The notes under the pieces: model-generated
The model's input: the letters and a program-made list of their open reading frames with translations, nothing else
Told to the model about the DNA's origin: nothing
Database searches by the model: none
Shown: one piece after another, positions 45,955-57,444 of the stretch
Layout of the letters: every line of letters starts with the position of its first letter
Numbering within the stretch: the first letter of the stretch is position 1
Source of the DNA: Oasisia sp. SBJ-2009
Taxonomy: Eukaryota > Annelida > Polychaeta > Sabellida > Siboglinidae
Length of the DNA stretch: 64,000 nt
Direction: 5' to 3'
NCBI GenBank assembly: GCA_964017155.1
Contig: OZ024862.1
Coordinates: 42,607,807-42,671,806, forward strand
Made by a program: the position numbers and the translations under genes

Positions 45955-46489
45955 GAATTCTAAAAGTGGTTACTCTGCATGTTGTAGCTACATATAAATA
46001 TCTTGGAAACTATATTTCAGATGATCTTTCAGATGATGATGACTTTAATAGACAACGCAGAACTCTGTATGTACAAGGAAATATTATATTGCGAAACTTT
46101 AGTATGTGCTCCATAGGCATAGAGGTTAAAGGACAAAAAAGGCTACGGTTTCGTGTCATACACCTAATAGAGTTTATACAAAGTAACAATTTCCACATAT
46201 ACTCCATTTTGTAACGTCAGCGGTTTACTCAGAATGTGACTTTAAAGTCTAGAGTATATGTGGAAAGTGTTACTTTATATTAACTCTATTAGGTGTATGC
46301 CACGAAACAGTTAACTTTTTTTTCCTTTAAGCTCGCACTGTTTCGTTCATATTGCTCACCCATGTATGGAGTACAACTCTGGTGGAATTATAAGAAATCC
46401 ACATTAAATAGATTGCATATCACAATATTTTTAAGTTGTTTATTGGTATGTCAAAATATGAAAGTACCAGCTTGCTATGCACTCTAGCT
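45955..46489 (+). pseudogene. LINE RT C-terminal fragment interrupted by a MITE
   Basis: Before the insertion the plus strand reads TYKYLGNYISDDLSDDDDFN and RTLYVQGNIILRNFSMCS. After it, it reads LALFRSYCSPMYGVQLWWNY and KKSTLNRLH. Both are typical of LINE RT C-terminal regions. The two parts join in frame if the MITE and one TTAA are disregarded. Both ends are truncated. Confidence 0.8.
46130..46326. mobile_element. Foldback MITE with TTAA target duplication, 197 bp
   Basis: TTAA occurs at 46126-46129 and 46327-46330. The ends AGGACAAAAAAGG and CTTTTTTTTCCT are inverse. A long inner symmetry (GTTTCGTGTCATACACCTAA and its inverse) gives an almost complete palindrome. Its CTAATAGAGTT block also occurs in the large foldback near 2985 and 3540, suggesting one family. 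Confidence 0.82.
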
Positions 46490-47699
46490 GTTTGATGCAT
46501 GGGCGTCGATCGGTGGGGGACGGGGGGGGGGGGAGTCCCCCCACTTTTCAAGGTGGGGGACAGCTTAGCCTTATGAATTGTCCCTCCACACTTTTCAGGT
46601 CAGAAAAATTGCGAGGCATATAGTCTGACTCACCACTCCTCTCTCTTAAAAGCCGCTACACATAAGACTAACTAGTAACTAGACAAAAACTCGCGATATG
46701 AAGTTCCGGCCACCCATTAGAAAATCGCCACAGCGCGAAACTTGATCTTATAAAGCTCAACGGTCAAGTGGCGCCACATAGCGGACAGTAGATGAACTGA
46801 TGGCTCCCCTTGCGGACAGGTCACGAACTAGTACTGTCCAAATTAGTGCGTCTTATTTTTAAAATTGGGTTAGGGGCTGGGTCATTTCACGGTAACCGGG
46901 CTAAATGGTGTCCCGGCTCTTTTATATAGAAATATTCGATAAAGAAATCTCGTAAAACTATATTTCTTATATGTGTCGCTTTGTACAGTATTGTTCTTCA
47001 TTTATAATACAATAATGGCATTCTAAGTCGTTATTCGCGTTATTTCTCGTTATATCTCCCAGTCGACGTCATCGAAAAGTGGCTGTCCCCACCACCTGGT
47101 CCTCAATTTGCACGTTATTATAAAGGTGTAATAATTACACAGTAAATTATAAATATATTCCGTAAGGTTCTCATTGCGATGTCTCTCTTCATATTTGTCC
47201 AAAAAACAGTATTATTTATTAGATTTATGGAGTAGTCGATGTTTTCCAACATAAAAATATATGTCCCCTGGTTCCATGTCATCTACGTCACGACAACTTT
47301 AATGCCACGCCTGTCCAGAGTCGGAAGAACTACCACATCCCCGTGGAATCACAATTACGTTACCGCCATATCTGCATATTGGAAACAACACCAACACCGT
47401 TTTTGCTGCCATTTACGCGAGATATTCGACATTTCAGGGCAGGAGTCAGATGAGTAGGTTTATTCCATGTCATCTACGAACGGTCTGCACCGCGTGCTAT
47501 ACAGGTCAGACAAACAGAATTATTGATAATCACGTGTTAAGTGGTGTCAATCAAGTCAATCAGAAATTGCATACGCCAGTTAAGCTCACGACAGACAATA
47601 TATTGGTCACGACTCGCAAGGCACGTCATCTCCGTCACAGTCATCTACGTCACATATTTGTCGTGACGGAGATGACATGGAGCGTGACGTAGATGCCAA

Positions 47700-48960
47700 A
47701 CGTAGTTGTAATTAAGATAAAACGGTGACATAATTAGCTGAAATTGGATAATTATCATCTTTGAGAAATTAAGTTAATATCTGATGATATTTTCCATTTT
47801 AAGATATTAATAATATTTAATACTAATATTTATTATTTATAAAGCGCAATATCCAAAAATGCTCAAAGCGCTGTACAAAAAAATATAAAGCTATTCATTA
47901 TGTATTAAAACTAATATTATTAGTAATAAATACAACTGTAACATTTACTTTAAGATAAAACAAATTATTGACATAACTATAGTGATGAACGGTACAGAAA
48001 GAATCTAAACAAGCGAACTAGGCTGGCCATTAAGAATTTCTTTAGAAAGACAGAAAATGCCGAAGAAACCAGTAGGCATATGTACACATAAGTTGCAGAT
48101 AACAAGCAAACATGCGTGCAACATCAAATTAGGTACAGTTGGAGAAGCAACTAAATGTCTTCGCGTAGTCATCAAGCGATCGAAATTCCTTCGATCATCA
48201 AGCAGCTTCATTGAACAGCCCCAACCCCACAACCCCATGAACGTGGTCGAAAGAATGCTCTGCAAGATCGAGCAAAGGCGTACAAACGGATTGTCAAACT
48301 GACAGAAAGTCTAGCCGTCTGAAGGAGACCATCTCAACGCTACAAGAAGCGCTATAAGGGGTTGACATGGCAGTTATATGGCAACGGCATTTATCAGACA
48401 AAGAACAACAGATTCATGAATGCATCATCGCAAAACACGAAAATGTCTTCATATGCTTCCGTTTCATAATGCCCTTACAATGGAGCTGGGGCCGACATAT
48501 CATATTAACTGCTACTATACTAATCAGTTCATCAAGAGACTGACTACAGGAAAGACATTGCAGAAGCATCGAATGCTGGATTATAGACGACTCGAATTCG
48601 CCTGCTAATCGGGAAAAGGGCACGAAGTAAATGCCATTTTAAAGCGTGACAGGTGAACAACAAGTGCATAAGTTAACCGTAGATTCTACTAGCGTAGCAA
48701 CTACAGTTACATCACACATAGCAAGCAAGATACCGTCACATAAATGAAATAAGTTGAGGAAAAAGAAATGTTTGTCTCGGACACCATGATGATATTATAT
48801 GCAAAATTGCATTAGGCCCCCGATGAGCACAATGACATCGGCATGGGCTACAGGCAACACTGAAGACGACCGCAACACGTATATGTACAGTGACACAATA
48901 GCGTGGAGATGATGGAAGAGACACTTTACTGAACAAATGTAATCATCATCAGCGGTCCAT
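47700..48960. other. Interior of the 4.18-kb element, function not recognised
   Basis: A GCGC-type dispersed repeat lies near 47840. The ORFs at 48057-48302 and 48420-48608 show no family signature that I recognise and have no splice signals around them. Confidence 0.4.
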
Positions 48961-48974
48961 CGAAACGAGAATTG

Positions 48975-49945
48975 CGTCTTTCAGACGTCTGTCGTGTGTA
49001 TCCTGAGGTGACTCCAGAGCCCGATTATTGATCTGCATATCCTGTTGCAGTGTGGGCAGGAGGTACCAGGTGGAAGGGAGACGTGATAATATTTGGACAT
49101 TTCCCTTGTCATTTCTCTTCTGCTGTTTCTCCGCCTCGTGAAGAAGATGATATGTTTCAAAGTTGGCAGTTGCCTCTCATGTGCTACGGCGGCAAAGTTA
49201 ATGGTCCTCAAGTTTTTCTTCCCAAGTAAATTTGGCTTTTCTTCATGTAATCTTTAGCAATCCATTAGAATCGTTTTCTCTGGCTGTTCCCATGTGTTCT
49301 CATACCATGTGTTAGCTGTGAAAATAATACTTATCGGGGAAGGCGGTTATCCAACATACTAACACAGTGGCTAGTCCCAAGCTGAGTTGGTTCTGCATTA
49401 TCATTGCTTCATTACTATAGCTGCGTTGGCCTTCAAGAAGACACTGGCATTGAGGCGGCGATCTTCCCATAGGATACAAAGAATCTTTCTTAGACAACTT
49501 TGGTGGAATGTCTTGATGGTCTTCAAATGACATCGATATGTAACCCACCCATCGCTCCTGTAGAGTGATAGTACAAACGGCTTTATAGACCATCACCTTT
49601 GTTTCTTCCATGAGGTTGTGGGTGACTCGGTTACGCAGACCATGAAGGATATGATGGTACAGGATATTACGATGCTGAATTTCTGCTTCGATAGTGGCCT
49701 TCTGGGATAGATGACTCCCCAAGTAAGGGAAATGTTCAACAATGTCTAAGGTTGTTCTAAATGTTTTAATGTCATGTGGTCCTTCGTTGTTGCCAGGAGT
49801 GGGTTGGTAGATGATGTTGGTTTTTCCGATGTTGATGGCAAGACAAGAATATACTTTGGTAAGCTAGTTTGAAGTTATTCTGCTGTGTAGGCAAGAACGT
49901 CACAGTCATCAGCATACTGAAGGTTTGTAATGACAGTCGACATAT
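48975..49945 (-). pseudogene. Decayed LINE reverse transcriptase remnant
   Basis: On the minus strand, about 49935 reads LQYADDCDVLAYTAE (YADD catalytic box). About 49725 reads MGSHLSQKATIEAEIQHR and EETKVMVYKAVC (post-palm region). About 49050 reads CPHCNRICRSIIGLWSHLRI, the C-terminal zinc finger. Stops and frameshifts separate the segments. It resembles the LINE remnant at 11270-11690. Confidence 0.78.
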
Positions 49946-49999
49946 CTTTTATCTGGACGTTGAGACTACTCAGGTTAAAACGTCTCCCAACGTTCCGGT

Positions 50000-51039
50000 G
50001 GATAATATGTAATATCATCTGTCAAATCAATATGACCACGAATAAGGATTGTATGAGAAGAGACGAGACTATTGCGTACACCGGAAACGAACAACAACGT
50101 CATAAGCTGTGACCAGTTGATAACCTAAGAAAATGAGTCGGTCAAGGCGAATTTAGAAGACAAATCAGTAAAACGCATGAAGATGCGCATGTAGGAATCT
50201 TGCATGACTAAAGAAAAAACAACTTCTACACGACATTTGGAAGCTGAAACCATGCTTAACAACCAATACACTCAACACTACCCTGAACTATGACATTCTG
50301 CGTGGCTTTGGGGAGAATCTCCAGGAAGACAATGTGGACAATCTACCGAAGTCAAAAGCGTCCACTTTGGCGGATTGGACAAGCATGCGTTTTGCACCCA
50401 GGAATCTACGAATAGTTGCAGTATCTTTTTGTTATTCCGAGTCATCAACGTAGATATGTCATCTACGTCACGGCGTGTCACCTACGTCACGACAAGTCAT
50501 CTACGTCACGGCGTATATTTTATTTAATATCTCGAAACTTAGCTAACTGATCTAATGAATACACACCGGTTCATACAGAAAATCGACTCGTTTTCCTTCA
50601 TGAATAATCCTACCGCAACATGAAGTATATATAAGTCTCAAAACAATAACTAACTACTCCTAATTTTCGCCCATGTCAGATGTATAAGACGGTAGACGCT
50701 TCGAGTGGTTCAGTGGTATTTGGCTGTGTCACAAGAGCCGAATAAACACTGAATACAACTTTTGCAAAAGTACGTAAATAAAGTGGGCTATAAATTATAA
50801 GAAAATATGTTTGGAAAAGGGGCAATAAATGGACATCAATCTGGAAATATTTTCGTGACGTAGATTACATTCAGTCATGACTTCATGCTAATAAAATAAA
50901 AAATAAATAGGAAGCGATGAAAAAGTTCACTGCTGTTCATTGGATTAGTCACACACTATATTAAGCTACGTAGCTAACGCCGAAAATGCGATAAATATTA
51001 TGGTCGAAAATATTTTTTTACTTTGGCCGAAATATGCCT
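50000..51039. other. Right interior of the 4.18-kb element
   Basis: Only the subterminal GTCATCTACGTCACG motifs and short ORFs are visible. No gene was recognised. Confidence 0.45.
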
Positions 51040-51116
51040 GTTACCGTGAAATGACCCGGCTATGTAGTGCCCCTGGCGGCTAGGTGACGAACTACATATT
51101 AGGTCAGAGAACAAGT

Positions 51117-51493
51117 GGAGCCATCTGACGGATATGTCTTCAGCTAATACCTCAAAAATACGTGTGTGTTATTTTGAAACTACTTTAAAAAATAGCCAAA
51201 AGGTCAACAGGCTATCCCGGCGAGCGTTTTCATTGGTTGTTGCAGAGGAAGCGTAAAAGGTGGAAAGGTCAGGAGTCATCTGACGGATATGTCTTCAGCT
51301 ATTACCCCAAAAATACGTGTCTTATTTTTTAAAATGGTCATGTATTTTTGGGGTATTAGCTGAAGACATATCCGTCAGATGGCTCCTGACCCTTACAACT
51401 TCTACGCTTCCTTCAAAACAACCAATGAAAACGCTCTCCGGGATAGCCTGCAGGTTGACCTTTTGGCTATTTTAAAAGTAGTTTCAAAATAAG
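51117..51493. repeat. Palindromic repeat inside the hAT element
   Basis: About 51117-51335 is mirrored by 51340-51493. Arms share TCTGACGGATATGTCTTCAG, GCGTTTTCATTGGTTGTT and ATAGCCAAAAGGTCAAC. The outermost mirror segment (GTATTAGCTGAAGACATAT) continues at 53433 beyond the Ty3 insertion, showing that the LTR element landed within it. A partial relative lies at 46795-46870. Confidence 0.82.
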
Positions 51494-51514
51494 TGTAACG
51501 GTATTGCTTGTTTT

Positions 51515-52094
51515 GCTGTAGTAATCAACCAGTATGATGTACTGGTGTCCATCGAGCTCAAACAAATCTGTTCCAACCTTGGCCCATGGCAGGTGAGGGA
51601 ACTCATGTGTTTGCAGCTTCTCGCGACACTGTTCCGGCCTGTGTGCGTTGCAAACGTCGCACTTGCTGACGTGGTCCTTCACTTCAGCGTTCATACCGAG
51701 CCAATAGATGACTTCGCGCGCCCTGCGCAGGCATCCTTCTACACCAATATGTCCCTGGTGTATTTGTTTGATCATTCCCGCTCGCATCATACGGGGGATT
51801 ACTAGCCTGTCGCCTTTGAAGATCAGTCCATCTTCAGCTAACAGTTCGTCCGTGAACTGCAAGTACGGCTTTAGTACTTCATTTCTAGTACTCACGGCTG
51901 GCCACCCTCACGGCTGGCCACCCTGTCTTGATGGCCTTCTCGAGCTCCTGCAGCACTGCGTCATTCCTAGTAGCATGTTGCAGCTCGATCAGCTTCTGTT
52001 CAGGCAACATCATGTTGTCGCTGAACATCTTCTCTTCCGAGTCGTCCACTTTATTGACAGCACTGTCAATATCTCGGATTGACGTCTCTGTCAA
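51515..52094 (-). pseudogene. Ty3/Gypsy integrase N-terminal remnant
   Basis: The zinc-binding module reads IKQIHQGHIGVEGCLRRARE and CDVCNAH (HHCC). It is followed by the start of the core, GTDLFELDGHQYIILVDYYSK (first catalytic Asp). The rest of the core is deleted. A CACGGCTGGCCACCCT duplication at about 51893 marks the join to the preceding linker segment (SDNMMLPEQKLIELQ). Confidence 0.85.
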
Positions 52095-53026
52095 TCTCGA
52101 TGTGGTACTGGCCTGGTAATTTTCCTAGTCCCTGGAAAACATGTGCATACTTGTGCTGCATGTCGGTTGCTTCAAAGCACGGCATCTTCATTGCCTGCTT
52201 TGCCTCAAGTTTGTTTATGCTCGAGGCCTTGCTCGAGGCCTTCGGCGAGTCTTCAAACGGCCTAATGCCAAGTAATGGAGTCCACATCCATCCACTTGCT
52301 AGCACCGATGCCAAGACATGCCCGGCGGCTCAGCAGTGGCTGATACTGTTTACCGCTCATCACTTTGAAGTGCAGATTGTGTTTACGACCATTTATATGT
52401 ACTTGAAGTGTTGTGATCGCCATCACTTTAACTTTCTTCCCACCATACACAGTCAGTGTGTCTGAAACTCGTGTGAGTTTCTTCAAGTTAGTGTCTCCAA
52501 TAGCTAACTTGTAATCACTTAGTGGCAAGATGTTACACTGTGATCCAGTATCGCACTCAAACTTCACTCTGTGCGACCCGATGCCACGCGTGATGTAGCC
52601 TGGCTCTGTCTGCCGTCTGTTCACACAGTTTACCGTGTGCTGAGTAGCTGAATTATCTTTCAGACTACTCACACCGTATTGTTCATTCTCGGCTGTTCTG
52701 ACGTCTCTTCTGACTTTTCGACACTTGGCGGCGAAATGATTTAGTCCTTGACAGACTCTGCATTTCCTTCCCCAAGCTGGACATTTGCCTCGATCATGTG
52801 TCTTTCCACAAAATGAACAGTTCACAACTATACCTGTTGTTGCGCGTCTTGTTTCTCTAGGTCTTATTCGTTCTGCCTCGTTACCACGCTTTTCCCGCTG
52901 TTTCATTCTTGTGTCTTTTCTCATCGCGTGCACGTCCGTGTCACCGATGGAATTGTAACTGTGCGTAGTCACGTTACGATTAAGCTGAGCGGACTGCGGA
53001 AGCGTAGCCATCTTCTTGTCCCTCAC
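52066..53026 (-). pseudogene. Ty3/Gypsy gag end, protease and RT start
   Basis: Two zinc knuckles (CSFCGKTHDRGKC and CRVCQGLNHFAAKC) precede an aspartic protease with FECDTGSQCNILPL (DTG active site) and a C-terminal QYQPLLSRRACLGIG. After a frame change near 52290 the text continues with HVFQGLGKLPGQYHIEIDRD, the usual start of RT, and stops at the deletion near 52070. The gag N-terminus is missing. Confidence 0.87.
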
Positions 53027-53128
53027 TTAACCGGAGTCTAGGTGGTCTGTTATCAGGCACACTGTTGAAACAATCCCGCTGAGCGTGTATTCAGCGATCC
53101 AGATTGCGTAATCCATTCAACTGTAGCT

Positions 53129-53148
53129 GTAGTTTACTTCTGACACCA
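53129..53148 (-). promoter_or_regulatory. Primer-binding site of the second Ty3/Gypsy element
   Basis: On the minus strand TGGTGTCAGAAGTAAAC follows the LTR end CCGTTACA directly. TGG plus this sequence is a common Ty3/Gypsy primer-site form. Confidence 0.75.
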
Positions 53149-53417
53149 TGTAACGGTATTGCTTGTTTTAATACTCTTATAATATATCAACACAAACAAC
53201 TCGTCATATTCAGAATGTTTAATACTACCCAGCTTTCTATATATACGTGTCTACTGTTTCTTACCCTAGCCTAGACTGGTTCACTACTGGCAGCGCCCCC
53301 TACTCTATACGCTAATTACCGTCGGCGTGGGTACCGCCCCTAAAGTCCAGAGGTTGCTGGTAGGCAGCGTGTCCAAATATACCCTCCCTGCTGGGATCAG
53401 CTGGGTATCTCGTGACA
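53149..53417 (-). repeat. Complete LTR of the second Ty3/Gypsy element
   Basis: Begins TGTAACGG, ends CGTGACA and is followed by the ATAAG target duplication. Confidence 0.85.
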
Positions 53418-53422
53418 ATAAG

Positions 53423-54100
53423 ACAGCTGAAGTATTAGCTGAAGACATATATAGCGAGAATGATCATTCCCCTCTCTTAAAAACCCTACATAGGTCTAGC
53501 AGTACAAATTAAAAAACATATATATTTACGAGTTTAGATATAAACGTCCGACTACCTAGTGGAAAATCACTAGATAAATTGCTTGGTTGGCCGCAGTCCG
53601 CAACTTGATCTTAGTCCACTAAATATTCATCATGCCAGGCTCTGTAATGTTGCACCCTTGTGTTGATATATTAATATACATTAGCTATCAAGCACATTAT
53701 AGATTATTAATTTTTGTTTGCCCTGTCACCCCTTGGATTGCAGCCAGGTCGCCCTGGTGGATATTTATATAACCAGCAGATTCCAGCACTTTGTGTAATT
53801 TGATCTCATTTGAGTGATGACAAATTTCTTTGCCAAAAGGTGGGATTGGGACGTCCTACACAGGCACCCATGTAACATCTGCATCTTGTCACTCTATGAA
53901 TTAGGCAAGCAGTGTTAGGTCCAAAGTCTATCCCCCAAATTTTCAGTGATTGGGGCGGGCCATGGCCGCTCTTCAAATATATGTTGCCAACATAACTATT
54001 ATAAATAGCATAACATAAAGGCTTTTTTATTTTACAATTAGCACCACACCAACAATGAATTATGTAATATATTTACAAATATTGTTATATGTATTTCAGG

Positions 54101-54150
<50 letters not shown>
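53423..54150. other. Right part of the hAT body, no gene
   Basis: Contains about 150 bp related in direct orientation to 46625-46780 (CCTCTCTTAAAA and AACTTGATCTTA blocks) and a (TA)n run at 54106-54150. No transposase was recognised. Confidence 0.5.
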
Positions 54151-54153
<3 letters not shown>

Positions 54154-54317
54154 AATTGGTCCCCCGTCCCCCCACTTTTAAAACCGGATCGACGCCCCTG
54201 GTTTGATGTTTGTCATGTTTGTCAATAGGGATTGCACGAGAAATTATCTAAGCAACTAGCTATCAAAGCAAAATAAATGTGGGGGCCAGAAACCACCACA
54301 ACCCCCACACAAATAAA

Positions 54318-54460
54318 AAAAATCGACATATACCTAAGACGGGCGGGGTATACTTTGATAGATAGGTTGGACTCTCGATAAGCCAAATGGCTTCCTAGTC
54401 CACCTGCTATCTAGAGTTGAATCTCTAGGTGGCAATCTTGTTAAATCTTGTTAAATCGAC
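54318..54460 (+). repeat. LINE 3' tail at the inner edge of the right arm
   Basis: Begins with the last codons of the LINE (IDIYLRRAGYT type) and ends with the GTTAAATCTTGTTAAATC tail, same family as 16838 and 24543. The final part also matches 45905-45954 on the other arm. Confidence 0.88.
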
Positions 54461-57444
54461 TCGATAGGCGTCGCTGCGGACTATCAGAATTCCCGGATCC
54501 GATAGGTGGCGATACTGTTTTCACCAAACGAAAGGAAAGCAGACGACTTGGGAAACTTGCGGAAACGTCAGGATTCCGAAAGAATGGACGACGTATAAAC
54601 TTGCGTCGTACGAAGTAAGTAATCCAAGTTCACGATGTTGTGATGGTTTAGTCGTAGTAATAATAGCATAATAATGCATACTATCGTAAGTAATTCACAG
54701 ACTCGACAGTGTTGTCTGTTGACAATTGTTGACGCGGTGACAGTGTCAAAACTGACGGGGCCGTGGCTTGGGCGTGACACTGACAGTCAGTGAGATTGTT
54801 CGAGACCAGGCTAAGCCTAAGGGCTGGGCAGGTCCAAGAAACATTGACGTGGTTAGTTACAGATTATCATAATATACGGTGAAATGTTTGTGCCAGTTTT
54901 GCATGAAGTTAATTTAAAATTAAAGTATCATTTCATTTTATCCTACAAGTTTATGACATGTACTCTAGCCAGCCCCGGCCCAGACCATGTCAGACCTGTG
55001 CCTGTGGCATGATTAAAACCTATTAAAAATTACAACAAATAACGTTACCGTTGATATTAAGTTGCTTAAAAAACTCACAAACACAGTTGCGTTGTATAGT
55101 TTACGTGGGCGTCCAGTCAGAAATTAGGTGTCAAAATTAAGTTAATTATATAAGGGCGGATTATTGAAGTGTAACACTTCCTCAATAACAATGTCGTCAA
55201 AGGGTTGACAGCATATTCAAACCTATTCGAAAGGTGGCAGCACCAGTGTGCCTTACAAAGAATGTAATGCACCAGAGGGCTACATAGCAGTATTGTTTAT
55301 GGGGTCATAGCACAGTTAGACTTCCTGGTGTGACCTATACGAATGTAGTACCTTTTAATAATGGTGTCATTTGAGATTTTGACAAATTATTTTTATGTGA
55401 AATGAGTACAGTAGGGAAGGCATACTAGTAGTAGATTCAGTGCTATGATGTATCTGCAGTGTAATGCATGTTAGGCAGAGTGTAGTTGTAATTGTTCTTA
55501 CATGACCCTACGTATGCAGAAAAATATGCTAAATTTGGTCAATATTGATGGGCATGCATGCATTGTAAAAGAGCCTGAGATATGTGATTTTGACGAAATT
55601 TGATCAGCATATCAGTGACATGACTGCAGTGACTGTGTAGAAATTAAAGATTTTTCTCAGGTGCAGTTTCCTTATATTCCATGTATTCTGACTGGCAAAA
55701 TGTGCTAAGGGTTCATCATATCTTACCAATGCAAATGGCGCCTCACTTGGTTTAATTAATTTGTAAAAAGGTTGAGTGAGATTAATTTGGAATTAATTCA
55801 GTGATTGAGTTGATACAATACTTGGGGTAGAGAATTCCACCCTTTTGTTGTGGTTGACTAGGCTTGAGGAAATAATATTAATATATTATAAAATCCCATT
55901 TTGACTTAACAAAACTTCTTAACTAATAGCTAAAATAACGTAATATTACCTGTGTCCAACGACAACAACATGTACTACAAGTACACAATTTTTACAGAGA
56001 TGTGAATGATACTTCCAGAGATATTTCATCTTGAAAATGTAGAAATGGTCAATAAAATGCAATATGTTACACGTGCTACAATTGCTAGCCATTATGTCCG
56101 TGATATTTAGAAATAGCTGACATACGCATGGAATAAATTAGTGACTTACCTAATCACATGTGCAGCGATCTGCTGAAGGCGAAGCGTTGCGACTCGTGGA
56201 AAAAGTAACATCAACTTTCAAAGGCATGTGTGCCCACAAATAAAATACCATATTCATAAAATTATGGAACAGCGACGTTATTCACGAACTACGATCGTGA
56301 CATAAGTGGTCATGTTTCTTATTAGTTCAGCGTAGTTTGTATCACCAATGGGTAGAGTAATAATTTATCTTCGAAATACACTTTATTCTGATTGAATTGG
56401 TCAAAAATTGACATGTCACGCCATTTGAGAACAAAGCCTATTTCGTACTTATATTTTCACCTTGATGAGACGCTCTCGGTAGCGTAACAACATAGCATCT
56501 TGGCCTATTTTATGCTTATATATTTTCACCTTAATGGTACGCGCGATGAGGCACTCTCGCTAGCGTAACTACATAGCATCTTAGCACAGGCAGCGTGTCG
56601 CCACAGGCATTTCTTTGTTGAGTAGTGGGTCTTTTTGAAAAGCTACTGAACGCATTATATTTGATTAACAAGAACGACATTTGGCATATAAAGAGACAAC
56701 ACAATGACATTTTTAGACATATAAATGTTATTCCACAAAGATTAATACTTCTATGTGTAAGTCATGCAGAAGTATGGTTAATTTGATTGAAAAATCATTG
56801 CGTATGTTGACAAGATACATTGACATTTATGTAAGAATGTCGAAAAGATAACAGTGCTCTGTGCCCTAATAACTGGGTTAGGAAGCTCTATGGCAACAGA
56901 AATGCTGCTTAATCTCATTCTTTATTCATTCTATCCACTTTACAAACTCAACTCTACACTATGACCATGCCAGTCCAGCCCAGCTATGACACAGAGGCAG
57001 CTCAGCCTCACCTCCCAGCCCAAACTAGAGCGAAACCCTCCAGCTGCACACCCTGCACCCCGTGTGTGCCTGACCTCTCTCTCTCTCTGTCTCCGTGTCT
57101 CGTGTCTTCCCCCGGCCTGGCATTTATACCCCTGAGACAGCCCTGCCACCACACGTCATATGATGTATAAACTAAATATTCATTCACTTATCAGTGATTT
57201 CTTATACATGTATCTGAATTACCTAATTGTTTTAATATGAATGTACGTAGTTGGTTTACAAAGCAGTGAAACAGCTTCACAAGTTGATAAGATACATCGA
57301 TATAAATGTTAGTATGCAGAACAGATAACAGGCTATTTAATTATATTAGGACGCTTATGTTTTTTCTGATGACAGAGGCTGAAGAAGACATCACTGCTGT
57401 GAGTTTGTGTGACCTTGAGAGAGAGAGACACTGACAGCGTGGAC

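Larger units (their letters stand above)
46879..51057. mobile_element. Unrecognised 4.18-kb DNA element with perfect 18-bp TIRs
   Basis: GGGTCATTTCACGGTAAC at 46879-46896 and its exact inverse at 51040-51057 are flanked by GGCT (46875-46878 and 51058-51061), a 4-bp target duplication. A 15-bp motif, GTCATCTACGTCACG, recurs near both ends. On the left it occurs at 47278, 47640 and inverted at 47662 and 47683. On the right it occurs at 50458, 50477 (one change), 50496 and inverted near 50854. The interior holds a decayed LINE RT and no recognised transposase. The superfamily is unknown. Confidence 0.75.
51494..53417 (-). mobile_element. Second Ty3/Gypsy element, doubly deleted, with intact target duplication
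   Basis: ATAAG at 51489-51493 and 53418-53422 is the target-site duplication. The right LTR (53149-53417, TG...CA, 269 bp) is complete. At the left only the first 21 bp (TGTAACGGTATTGCTTGTTT plus T) remain and run directly into integrase. A second deletion removes nearly all of RT and RNase H. The element therefore shows gag, protease, a short RT start, the pre-integrase linker and an integrase stub. Confidence 0.88.
46498..54199. mobile_element. hAT-type element, 7.7 kb, with nested insertions
   Basis: GTTTGATG stands at 46490-46497 and at 54200-54207, an exact 8-bp target duplication. The ends are CATGGGCGTCGATCGG and, inverted, CAGGGGCGTCGATCCGG, a hAT-like terminus followed by G-rich and C-rich runs. 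Without the nested elements at 46879-51057 and 51494-53417 the body is about 1.6 kb. No transposase is recognisable, so it was non-autonomous or is decayed. It occupies the spacer of the inverted gene duplication. Confidence 0.75.

Noticed and set aside
56961..57170. Small ORF MTMPVQPSYDTEA upstream of gene B, with a similar start upstream of gene A
   Set aside because: The two reading frames diverge after about a dozen residues through indels, so the peptide is not conserved although the DNA is.
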